This document shows positions 16,064 through 22,002 of a stretch of 27,678 nt of DNA, one piece after another (the first letter of the stretch is position 1; every line of letters starts with the position of its first letter). The translations under genes and the position numbers were made by a program. Source of the stretch: a virus; IMG/VR virus record IMGVR_UViG_3300028553_002317, positions 1-27,678 of that record. One strand, given 5' to 3'. The notes under the pieces were generated by a model. The model was not told where the DNA came from. It worked only from the letters and a program-made list of their open reading frames with translations, and made no database searches.

Positions 16064-16471
16064 ATGCAGCCATTCAAGGATTTCTACAATAAACCTGTGT
16101 TGGGTGTGGATGAAGTCATCGATGTGGAAGGATTGGGTGTGGTCAAAGCCAAGGTGGACAGTGGCAATGAAGCGTACAATGTGATCCATGGGGTGGATAT
16201 TTCACAAGAAGGTGAAAACGTCTCTTTTACAACTGTAGGTGGAAAAAAAATGACTGCACCTAGAGATGGTGAGATAAAGATACACATTGGCAGTGGTGTA
16301 AAGGAAGACAGGCCCACAGTGAAGCTCAACATCAAGATCAATGGCAAAGCATACAAAGATGTGACATTCAGTGTTGCTGATCGTTCAGAAAATCAAGATC
16401 CTATTCTCATTGGTGAACCGTTTCTGAAGCAACTGAATGCAGTGATTGATGTGAACAAGGAAATAAAATAA
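16064..16471 (+). CDS. Clan AA aspartic-protease-like (retropepsin fold) protein
   Basis: A 135-residue single-domain protein. VVKAKVDSGNEAYNVIHG contains the D-S-G catalytic triplet near residue 32, flanked by beta strands. The C-terminal PILIGEPFLKQLNAVIDV matches the hydrophobic-hydrophobic-G motif and final strand of retropepsin-like domains. One domain of this size would work as a homodimer. The family includes putative Asp/zinc-type proteases related to the bacterial domain linked with RimK. Here it lies one base before a fibre gene, behind a late-like octamer, so processing or folding of a virion protein is possible. Activity is not proven by sequence. Confidence 0.65.
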   Translation: MQPFKDFYNKPVLGVDEVIDVEGLGVVKAKVDSGNEAYNVIHGVDISQEGENVSFTTVGGKKMTAPRDGEIKIHIGSGVKEDRPTVKLNIKINGKAYKDVTFSVADRSENQDPILIGEPFLKQLNAVIDVNKEIK

Positions 16472-16472
16472 C

Positions 16473-17288
16473 ATGGCTGATGTAACTATAGATGCATTAC
16501 CGGCAGATTCACCAAGCAGCACAGCTTCTATACCATTTTCTGATGGTGGTGTAACAAAGAAAGTCAACCCTACAAATATTTTAGTTAATGCAGGTAATGT
16601 AGGTATAGGTACAGCTAGCCCTACGCAAAAATTAGATGTTGCTGGTGTTATAACTTCTGATTATTTAACTGTTAGAAAACAGAACGATGTAGGAGAAGGT
16701 GGTGAAATACAGTTGCAAGGTTCGGGAGGATTTGGCGGGGTTCAGATAGATAATTTAGGCGGTAACTGCAGAATACATACACTGGCTGCAGGTAAGCAAT
16801 TACAAGTAGTGGGCGGGGGTATATATGCGGAAGGGCCTATAACAGCCACCAGATTGAATGTAGCAGGCACAGTATTACAAGTTGTGTTTAATACAGCATC
16901 AACTGAAGTTAGACATGATTCCAACTATGCTAATATAATCTCTAATTCTATAACAACTAAGGGTGCCAATTCAAAGATACTTGTAACCATAAACCAGCAT
17001 ATTTTTACAGATCAAGACACAGGCTATGGTTTTCGCATTGTAAGAGACGCATCTGTCATATACACTGCTGTAAATGCTGGTGCCAGCGGATTTGGAGTAG
17101 GAGGGAGTGTCAACACACAGATATATAATTTTGTAACCTTTCAATGGTTAGACAGCGGAGCAACTACACAAAATCAAGCCTATACTTATTATGGTCAAGG
17201 CTGTCGAAATAATGGCGGTAGAGGATGCACTTCCAATCCTGGCAGCAACAGAACATCCACCATCACTTTGATGGAAATAGCAGGTTAA
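16473..17288 (+). CDS. Tail fibre / adhesin-type structural protein
   Basis: A 271-residue protein with three parts. An N-terminal anchor-like domain (MADVTIDALP ... FSDGGVTKKV, about 1-40) is followed by the GNVGIGTASPTQKLDVAG repeat-type motif common in phage fibres, then a Gly-rich beta region to about 125. The C-terminal domain (VLQVVFNTASTEVRH to the end) resembles a receptor-binding tip, with a SKILVTIN strand pair. The first residues are shared with the orphan ORF at 17982. Codon use favours GTA, GGT and TTA, unlike flanking genes, which fits frequent exchange of receptor-binding genes. It ends directly against folE (convergent, zero gap), with no obvious terminator hairpin. Confidence 0.75.
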   Translation: MADVTIDALPADSPSSTASIPFSDGGVTKKVNPTNILVNAGNVGIGTASPTQKLDVAGVITSDYLTVRKQNDVGEGGEIQLQGSGGFGGVQIDNLGGNCRIHTLAAGKQLQVVGGGIYAEGPITATRLNVAGTVLQVVFNTASTEVRHDSNYANIISNSITTKGANSKILVTINQHIFTDQDTGYGFRIVRDASVIYTAVNAGASGFGVGGSVNTQIYNFVTFQWLDSGATTQNQAYTYYGQGCRNNGGRGCTSNPGSNRTSTITLMEIAG

Positions 17289-17930
17289 TTAATTCTGCGC
17301 AAACTCTACAAACTTGTAGAACTCAGCTCTGGAATTGTCATTGTTATCCAAGAACGCACCAGACATTCTGGCTGTGCGCATGGTGGAATCATGACGGATG
17401 CCACGATTGGAACAACATGTGTGATTGGCTTCAATTAGCACTGCCACACCATTGTTCTTCTCACACACCAAATCAATGTGTGCATGAATTTGCATGGTGA
17501 GGTTTTCTTGCACCTGTGGACGACGAGCAAACCAATCCACCACCCGGTTGAGCTTGCTCAAACCAATGACCTTGCCTTCCTTGGATGGGATGTAAGCCAC
17601 ATGAGCCACTCCAGTGAAGGGTGCATGATGATGTGAACACAATGAAGTTAATTTGATGTTGTTTTGACACACCATGCCATCATATTGATCAATGTTATCA
17701 AAAGCGGTGATTTTGGGAGGCAAGCTGTAACAACCCCATGCAAAGTCTTCCACAAAAGCCTTGGCCACTCGGTGCGGAGTGTTGTCACTGTTAGGATCAT
17801 TTCTCCAATCATATCCTAAAGCATCCATGTAAGCTTCATAAGCCTTAGATGCTCTTTCAATGATTTGATCTCTTTCTTCTTGAGTATGAGGATGATTGTG
17901 ATTAGCGAAAGCAAGTTTTACATTGGACAT
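17289..17930 (-). CDS. folE: GTP cyclohydrolase I
   Basis: A 213-residue FolE (E. coli 222). It converts GTP to 7,8-dihydroneopterin triphosphate, the entry step shared by folate and 7-deazaguanine synthesis. Conserved elements: TPHRVAKAF (51-59), the CSHH zinc loop with C98 and H101, IGLSKLNRVVDWFARRPQVQE with substrate-binding residues, and NHTCCSNRGI with the third zinc ligand C172. All zinc and catalytic positions are present. It is on the minus strand between plus-strand structural genes, with its own promoter-like boxes 6 nt before ATG 17930. Together with QueD and QueE in this window it points to deazaguanine rather than folate production. Confidence 0.95.
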   Translation of the reverse strand: MSNVKLAFANHNHPHTQEERDQIIERASKAYEAYMDALGYDWRNDPNSDNTPHRVAKAFVEDFAWGCYSLPPKITAFDNIDQYDGMVCQNNIKLTSLCSHHHAPFTGVAHVAYIPSKEGKVIGLSKLNRVVDWFARRPQVQENLTMQIHAHIDLVCEKNNGVAVLIEANHTCCSNRGIRHDSTMRTARMSGAFLDNNDNSRAEFYKFVEFAQN

Positions 17931-17936
17931 ATATAT

Positions 17937-17964
17937 ATTATATGATAAGATGTAACCAGATCAA
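17937..17964 (-). promoter_or_regulatory. Early-type promoter candidate for folE
   Basis: Minus strand TTGATC (17959-17964), 16-nt spacer, perfect TATAAT (17937-17942), then 6 nt to ATG 17930, predicting a start at or next to the ATG. The first box directly abuts the opposite-strand late octamer at 17965-17972. Confidence 0.5.
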
Positions 17965-17972
17965 CATAAATA
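17965..17972 (+). promoter_or_regulatory. T4-type late promoter octamer (CATAAATA)
   Basis: CATAAATA ends 9 nt before ATG 17982. It adjoins the folE early-type promoter on the other strand, so the two polymerase forms would compete for the site. Confidence 0.45.
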
Positions 17973-17981
17973 ATATTACGT

Positions 17982-18146
17982 ATGGCTGATGTGACAATAT
18001 CCGCATTAGGTGATTTAATACCGACAACAGGTTTGTTCCTGCCTGTATCTGATGCATCAACCACTGGCAAAGTGACCTTGTCTCAAGTGCGCGTGGCCAT
18101 TAAGAATTTTGGCAATGAAGCAGTGTGCATATTCTATGATGTGTAA
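17982..18146 (+). CDS. Orphan fibre-anchor-like small ORF
   Basis: A 54-residue ORF starting MADVTISALGDLIP, with FLPVSDASTTGKVTLSQVRVAI after it. The first six residues and the overall pattern (MADVTI, A-L, a short loop, F/I-P-x-SD, a T/V-K-V strand) match the first 40 residues of the fibre protein at 16473. It then stops after GNEAVCIFYDV. It looks like an N-terminal fibre-attachment domain without the rest of the fibre: either a remnant of gene exchange or a small protein that occupies or caps the attachment site. A late octamer upstream suggests it is expressed. Confidence 0.6.
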   Translation: MADVTISALGDLIPTTGLFLPVSDASTTGKVTLSQVRVAIKNFGNEAVCIFYDV

Positions 18147-18153
18147 AGAAATA
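18146..18153 (+). promoter_or_regulatory. Late-promoter-like octamer (AAGAAATA)
   Basis: One mismatch to NATAAATA, ending 5 nt before ATG 18159. It overlaps the last base of the preceding stop codon. Confidence 0.3.
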
Positions 18154-18158
18154 ATGAT

Positions 18159-18596
18159 ATGAAATACAATTATGTAATATTAGAGAGCTTAAAGAAGACA
18201 GCTTTGAAACGCATACGCATCAAGGTGGATCCAGCACAAGTGAGTGCTGAAGCTGACTTCACAAAAGTGGATGGTTATGAAGGATATGTATTGGAAGAAG
18301 GCAAAGGTCATTTGAAGATTCTGGTGCTTTCCCCAGAAATGAGCATTGAGACAATTCCTATGGAATTCATTGAGGCCATAGCTGCAGAAGCAGATTATGA
18401 TTCATTTTGCTGCTTCAAAGAATACCTGATCAGGCAATTGCTTAAAGATGGAAAAATAATGAATGATCCCATCATAGCACAGATAAATAATACAAACAGC
18501 TTGTGTGATGTGGAGACCATCATTCGTCAATGTGGGTACACAGGAGACAAGCTGGCAGACTTATACAGAGGATTTTTATCAGATGAAGAAACTTGA
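18159..18596 (+). CDS. Unrecognised phage protein, 145 residues
   Basis: A soluble alpha/beta-looking protein. N-terminal KYNYVILESLKKTALKRIRIKV has an ILE triplet; DGYEGYVLEEGKGHLKILVLSP suggests a small beta domain; the rest is helical, with IDs such as FCCFKEYLIRQLLKDGKI. No catalytic motif or known family is recognised. It sits in a run of short late-strand genes and its last 14 nt overlap the start of the next gene, so the two are probably translated together. A structural or assembly role is guessed from position only. Confidence 0.55.
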   Translation: MKYNYVILESLKKTALKRIRIKVDPAQVSAEADFTKVDGYEGYVLEEGKGHLKILVLSPEMSIETIPMEFIEAIAAEADYDSFCCFKEYLIRQLLKDGKIMNDPIIAQINNTNSLCDVETIIRQCGYTGDKLADLYRGFLSDEET

Positions 18597-19170
18597 ATTT
18601 AACGATTTAGTGAGCGTCATTCTTAATGAAGATGGTTTTCTTCGCAAGATAGGCAAAGGCTTGATCAAGCCATCCAATTGGGTTGGTGCTGCAGCTGCAG
18701 CTGTGAATGCACCCAAAGCCATAACCACAGCTGTGATGGGCAGGGGGCAAATAGGCAGAGGGTTAAATGCATTGCAAGGTGGTCTAGCCAAGGGTGAAAA
18801 TCGCAGAGAAGAAGAACAAAAGAAGAAAGATGAAGAGCTTAAAAAGCAGCATGACAAAGTAGAACATTTTGACAAAACGTTTGTGGATACCCTTCTCATG
18901 AAATCCAGACCAGGCACACCGGCACAGCAGACAACGGCTGGCAGCATGCAAGCAGCCGGCACAGTAACTGGAGGCACAGCAACACCTGCTGGCAGCAGTG
19001 GCACCAGCTCAGGATCTGTGACAGCACCCATGTCACAAACACCTGCAGCTGCACCAGCAAATCCCAAGGAGGGTGAAGTGTTCTCCATAGTTAGTCAACA
19101 AGGTCGGGTGCAAAAATATAAGATTTTAAAGATTGACAAGGCTGTGGTAAGTGCAACACCAGTCATATAA
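18583..19170 (+). CDS. Ala/Thr/Gly-rich protein with capsid-targeting-like N-terminus
   Basis: A 195-residue ORF, ATG 18583. The frame is open from 18505 but the upstream part lies inside the previous gene and looks unlike protein. The N-terminus KKLEFNDLVSVILNEDGF resembles a head-targeting peptide with an LNE site. Next are an alanine-rich helix (VGAAAAAVNAPKA), a charged coiled-coil-like helix (RREEEQKKKDEELKKQHDK), a long Thr/Ala/Gly/Pro/Ser low-complexity stretch (about 110-160) and a short final fold (EVFSIVSQQGRVQKYKILKID). The composition suits a scaffold, internal or linker protein. Family not recognised. Confidence 0.6.
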   Translation: MKKLEFNDLVSVILNEDGFLRKIGKGLIKPSNWVGAAAAAVNAPKAITTAVMGRGQIGRGLNALQGGLAKGENRREEEQKKKDEELKKQHDKVEHFDKTFVDTLLMKSRPGTPAQQTTAGSMQAAGTVTGGTATPAGSSGTSSGSVTAPMSQTPAAAPANPKEGEVFSIVSQQGRVQKYKILKIDKAVVSATPVI

Positions 19171-19173
19171 ATA
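19166..19173 (+). promoter_or_regulatory. Perfect T4 late promoter octamer (TATAAATA)
   Basis: TATAAATA, identical to the T4 consensus, ends 5 nt before ATG 19179. It includes the stop codon of the upstream gene, so no extra space is used. Confidence 0.55.
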
Positions 19174-19178
19174 ACTGC

Positions 19179-19337
19179 ATGTCCAAGTTAACAAGTTTCA
19201 CCAAGAGAGGCTTCTACATTGTGAATGCAGATGGCAATGTCATCCTGAATGAGGCGCATATGCCTCTTATATTTGCCACAAAAGAAGCAGCAGAAGAGTA
19301 TTGCATGCAAAATAACATTCAAGGCACAGTCAAATAA
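19179..19337 (+). CDS. Small unrecognised ORF behind a consensus late octamer
   Basis: A 52-residue ORF: a basic N-terminus (SKLTSFTKRGFYIVNADGN), a short beta-type segment (VILNEAHMPLIFATK), then a helix with AAEEYCMQNN. The pattern hints at a compact domain that displays a residue-numbered tag-like strand, but I recognise no family. The case for a real gene is its position: the start lies exactly 5 nt after TATAAATA, in an otherwise gene-free slot. Codon use is like its neighbours. Confidence 0.5.
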   Translation: MSKLTSFTKRGFYIVNADGNVILNEAHMPLIFATKEAAEEYCMQNNIQGTVK

Positions 19338-19449
19338 CAGTTGATTTCCAGAAAAACACCCTTATAATAATACAGGATATAGAAAAGACAGTTACTACAC
19401 CTCATGCATTTGATGTTGATATAGTGATATTAAGGTATACAATAAACAT
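19338..19449 (+). other. 112-bp intergenic leader upstream of queD
   Basis: The largest non-coding gap in the window. It holds two promoter-like arrangements: TTGATT (19341-19346), 16 nt, TATAAT (19363-19368), which would give a leader of about 75 nt; and TTGATA/TACAAT close to the start (separate entry). I looked for a preQ1-type riboswitch fold and did not find a convincing one. Confidence 0.4.
19416..19443 (+). promoter_or_regulatory. Early-type promoter candidate for queD
   Basis: TTGATA (19416-19421), 16-nt spacer, TACAAT (19438-19443), then 6 nt to ATG 19450. Same geometry as uvsX and folE. It predicts a leaderless transcript. Confidence 0.4.
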
Positions 19450-20112
19450 ATGAAATACGAAAGTACAAAAATTATTGAATTGGGTAGTTGCGCTTTTAGA
19501 CAATGGAAGGCAGACAGTCACTGCAAATTTATACATGGATACAGACTAGTCGCGAAATTTCAGTTTGCATGCAATCGATTGGATGAAAGAAATTGGGTGG
19601 TTGATTTTGGTGGCTTAAAGGCTCTCAAGCAAGTATTTGCAAAACAATTTGATCATACATTATGCATTGCAGCAGATGATCCCTTGTTGGAAACATTCAA
19701 GCAATTGCATGCAACAGGTGCATGTGATTTGAGAGTCATGTCCAAAGGTGTTGGCATTGAAAGAACAGCAGAATATTGCTTTGATGTGGCTGATGCACAT
19801 GTGAGAGGCATTACAAACAATAGATGCTGGGTGGAGAGAGTGGAAGTGTGGGAACATGATAAAAACTCTGCCATTGTTTCTTTTGATTCTGTTATTACAC
19901 CTCAGCAAACAGGCAACACTGTGGCCACCACCATACAGGCACCCATCAATCAAGTGAAAGATTTCTTAGAAGATGTGGCTGCAGAAACAGGCATAAATGT
20001 GGCAAACATTCTCAAGAATGCTCCACCCCCTGCATCGCAAGGTGCACGTGTGGGTAACGTCACCACCACGAGTTATTCCAATTTGTTTGGAGGTACCAGC
20101 TGGGGCCAGTGA
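19450..20112 (+). CDS. queD: QueD/PTPS-family 6-carboxytetrahydropterin synthase
   Basis: A 220-residue protein; the QueD domain covers about residues 1-145 (E. coli QueD is about 120). SHCKFIHGYRL carries the catalytic Cys25 and His29; RNWVVDFGGLKALK and FDHTL (D68-H69) are the conserved core; VERVEVWEHDKNSAI gives the distal Glu. The usual HGH zinc pair reads HGY (Y31) and the earlier zinc His is not evident. From memory this HGY form also occurs in bacterial relatives, so it may be a true subfamily. A C-terminal tail of about 70 residues (VKDFLEDVAAETGI ... SQGARVGNVTTTSY) is extra. The family reaction turns dihydroneopterin triphosphate from FolE into carboxytetrahydropterin for QueE. Confidence 0.85.
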   Translation: MKYESTKIIELGSCAFRQWKADSHCKFIHGYRLVAKFQFACNRLDERNWVVDFGGLKALKQVFAKQFDHTLCIAADDPLLETFKQLHATGACDLRVMSKGVGIERTAEYCFDVADAHVRGITNNRCWVERVEVWEHDKNSAIVSFDSVITPQQTGNTVATTIQAPINQVKDFLEDVAAETGINVANILKNAPPPASQGARVGNVTTTSYSNLFGGTSWGQ

Positions 20113-20288
20113 TGGATGCAGAAACCAAGCAGCAGTTGTATGGTGGTGAGATAAGTGATTTTCTGCCCAAGAAAGCAGAAAAAGAATTAAAAGACGATTA
20201 CAAAGCTATTGAGGACATATATCTCAATTTGAAAAAGAAATCACTTAAATTTGATGCTCGCGATTACCTTGACAATAAACTTGAGTAG
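20112..20288 (+). CDS. Small acidic/basic ORF coupled to queD
   Basis: A 58-residue ORF whose ATG overlaps the queD stop (TGATG), so it would be translated by re-initiation. The protein is highly charged and helical (KKAEKELKDDYKAIEDIYLNLKKK). Its last 48 nt overlap the end of phoH on the opposite strand. No family recognised. The coupled start and the even codon pattern support it; the short length and the overlap leave doubt. Confidence 0.5.
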   Translation: MDAETKQQLYGGEISDFLPKKAEKELKDDYKAIEDIYLNLKKKSLKFDARDYLDNKLE

Positions 20289-20981
20289 CTTGCTTCTGGT
20301 TATGTCATCTTCAGTGAAATGAAATGCATGTATGCCATTGTCATGGCTTTGGTCTGTATCAAAAGCTTTCATGATGTTTGCAAATCCAGATTTTTGTATG
20401 TCAGATTGAAGTGAATCACCTATAACAAACAGTTTACAGTTTTTACCAAATCTCGTTAGAATAGTAACCAATTCGCTGTGCTCCAGATTTTGTGCTTCAT
20501 CCACTATCACCACATTGTTCATGAATGTGGCACCACGCAGAAAATTCACTGGTATGCTCTTCAAATAATCACTCTCAAATAACATTTCTGTTATTTGTTT
20601 ACCTACTAACTCATCACATTTCTCCACAAGAGGTATGCTCCATGGTTTGAACTTTTCATCCACTTCACCTGGTAGACTGCCCAATTTGCGTGTTGCAGAT
20701 TCCACAATGCTTCTGATGTACACAATTTCATCTATCTTTTTGTCCTTGAGCATGGTCAATGCTACATACACAGCTAGATATGTCTTGGAAGACCCTGCAG
20801 GTCCATCACAGAATAAAATTTGTGATGCTTCATCCATGGCTTTTTCAACGAAAGATTTGTGATGGTCATTTAAATGAAATTTCTGATCAATTCTAAAGTT
20901 AAGAAATATGTCATTTCTTATGATACCATTTTCATCTTTGGGTTTAACAGCTTTCTTGAGCTGTCTATTCTTTTTCGACAT
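20241..20981 (-). CDS. phoH: PhoH-family P-loop ATPase
   Basis: A 246-residue PhoH-like ATPase. Walker A is GPAGSSKTYLA (60-70), with K66 and T67; SLPGEVDEKFKPW is the PhoH-specific segment; VVIVDEAQNL is Walker B with DE; and LFVIGDSLQSDI is the sensor-type strand. PhoH proteins are common in marine T4-like phages. Their role is unsettled; RNA or phosphate-stress related functions have been proposed for relatives. The N-terminus is Lys-rich (KKNRQLKKAVKPK). A late octamer lies 7 nt before ATG 20981. The 3' end overlaps the small ORF at 20112 convergently. Confidence 0.93.
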   Translation of the reverse strand: MSKKNRQLKKAVKPKDENGIIRNDIFLNFRIDQKFHLNDHHKSFVEKAMDEASQILFCDGPAGSSKTYLAVYVALTMLKDKKIDEIVYIRSIVESATRKLGSLPGEVDEKFKPWSIPLVEKCDELVGKQITEMLFESDYLKSIPVNFLRGATFMNNVVIVDEAQNLEHSELVTILTRFGKNCKLFVIGDSLQSDIQKSGFANIMKAFDTDQSHDNGIHAFHFTEDDITRSKLLKFIVKVIASIKFK

Positions 20982-20988
20982 CTACATG

Positions 20989-20996
20989 TATTTATT
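20989..20996 (-). promoter_or_regulatory. T4-type late promoter octamer (AATAAATA)
   Basis: Minus-strand AATAAATA ends 7 nt before the phoH ATG at 20981. A nearer in-frame ATG at 20987 is followed at once by a TAG stop and cannot be the start. Confidence 0.45.
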
Positions 20997-21034
20997 CTGG
21001 ATAATCTTCTTTTATAACCTATATTATCAACATA

Positions 21035-21988
21035 ATGAACATTGTTGTTACAGGTGGCCTGGGTTTCATTGGTTCACACTTGATAGAAGTGCTCCTGCAA
21101 AAAACAGACGCAAATGTACACTGCTTTGATAATGAAACATATGCTGCAAATTTGCATTTTAAACAGAAAATGTCTCATAACATGCGCTTATTTTTTCATA
21201 AAGTGGACATATCCAAGAGTGAGCAACTGGCCTGTGTTTCACCATACATAGATAGCATTGATTACGTGATTCACTTGGCAGCTGAGTCGCATGTAGATAA
21301 CAGCATACATAGACCGGACATATTCGTTTTAACCAATGTTCTGGGCACTTTCAACATGTTGGAATTTGCCAGAAAAAGCAACATTAAGCGGTTTGTGCAT
21401 GTGAGCACAGATGAGGTGTATGGATCCATTGATAATTCAGAACAACAAGCTTTTGTAGAGACCACAACACTTGATCCAAGTTCTGTGTACTCCTCCACCA
21501 AAGCGTCGTCTGATCTCATTGTGAACAGCTACTTCAAAACTTACAATCTGGACACCTGCATTACCAGGTGTTGCAACAACTATGGATCCAGGCAAAATAA
21601 AGAAAAATTGCTCCCTAAGCTCATAACCAATGCATTAACAGATCAATTGATACCAGTTTATGGCAATGGCAGAAATGTGAGAGAATGGATTCATGTGGTG
21701 GATCATTGCAATGCCATCTTGTGTGTGCTCAACAAAGGCATTGCCGGTGAAGTGTACAACATTGGCACTGGTTGCACCGTGGCTAACATAGATCTGGTTG
21801 AACATGTCCTGAATAAATTAGGCAAAAGCAAAGATACAATTACATTTGTTGAAGACAGAAAGGGTCACGACTTGAAGTATGAAATTAATTCCAACAAAAT
21901 AAAGACCAAGCTGCTCTGGCAGCCTCAGATTGATTTTTTTGATGAAGGATTAGATTTAACTATTGATTATTATAAAAATACACTATAA
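21035..21988 (+). CDS. dTDP-glucose 4,6-dehydratase-like SDR enzyme
   Basis: A 317-residue extended short-chain dehydrogenase. NAD-binding VTGGLGFIGSH at the N-terminus; VHVSTDEVYGS with the T-D-E triad typical of 4,6-dehydratases; Y-S-S-T-K with catalytic Tyr and Lys; and CNNYGSRQNKEKLLPKLI, matching the RmlB substrate loop. It should convert an NDP-hexose to the 4-keto-6-deoxy sugar; dTDP-glucose is the likeliest substrate but not proven. No other rml genes are in the window. It lies upstream of queE and not far from the glycosyltransferase run, which could use the product. A TATTAT box ends 7 nt before the ATG, without a clear upstream box. Confidence 0.88.
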   Translation: MNIVVTGGLGFIGSHLIEVLLQKTDANVHCFDNETYAANLHFKQKMSHNMRLFFHKVDISKSEQLACVSPYIDSIDYVIHLAAESHVDNSIHRPDIFVLTNVLGTFNMLEFARKSNIKRFVHVSTDEVYGSIDNSEQQAFVETTTLDPSSVYSSTKASSDLIVNSYFKTYNLDTCITRCCNNYGSRQNKEKLLPKLITNALTDQLIPVYGNGRNVREWIHVVDHCNAILCVLNKGIAGEVYNIGTGCTVANIDLVEHVLNKLGKSKDTITFVEDRKGHDLKYEINSNKIKTKLLWQPQIDFFDEGLDLTIDYYKNTL

Positions 21989-21989
21989 T
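21963..21989 (+). promoter_or_regulatory. Early-type promoter candidate for queE
   Basis: TTGATT (21963-21968), 15 nt, TATAAT (21984-21989), then 13 nt to ATG 22003, giving a predicted leader of only about 6 nt. It overlaps the end of the preceding gene. Confidence 0.35.
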
Positions 21990-22002
21990 AGAGTACAAGC
22001 AT

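Noticed and set aside
17280-17300. Rho-independent terminator between the fibre gene and folE
   Set aside because: The genes meet with no spacer and only an AT-rich TTAATTAATT is there, without a GC stem and U-tract.
18579-19088. Minus-strand open frame opposite the alanine-rich protein
   Set aside because: It follows from the biased codons of the real gene; Cys/Leu/Pro-rich product with no features.
19338-19449. preQ1 riboswitch upstream of queD
   Set aside because: ACACCTC and an A-rich tract are present, but I could not build the required stem with the A-rich tail pairing, and the gene's own promoter-like boxes occupy the 3' part.
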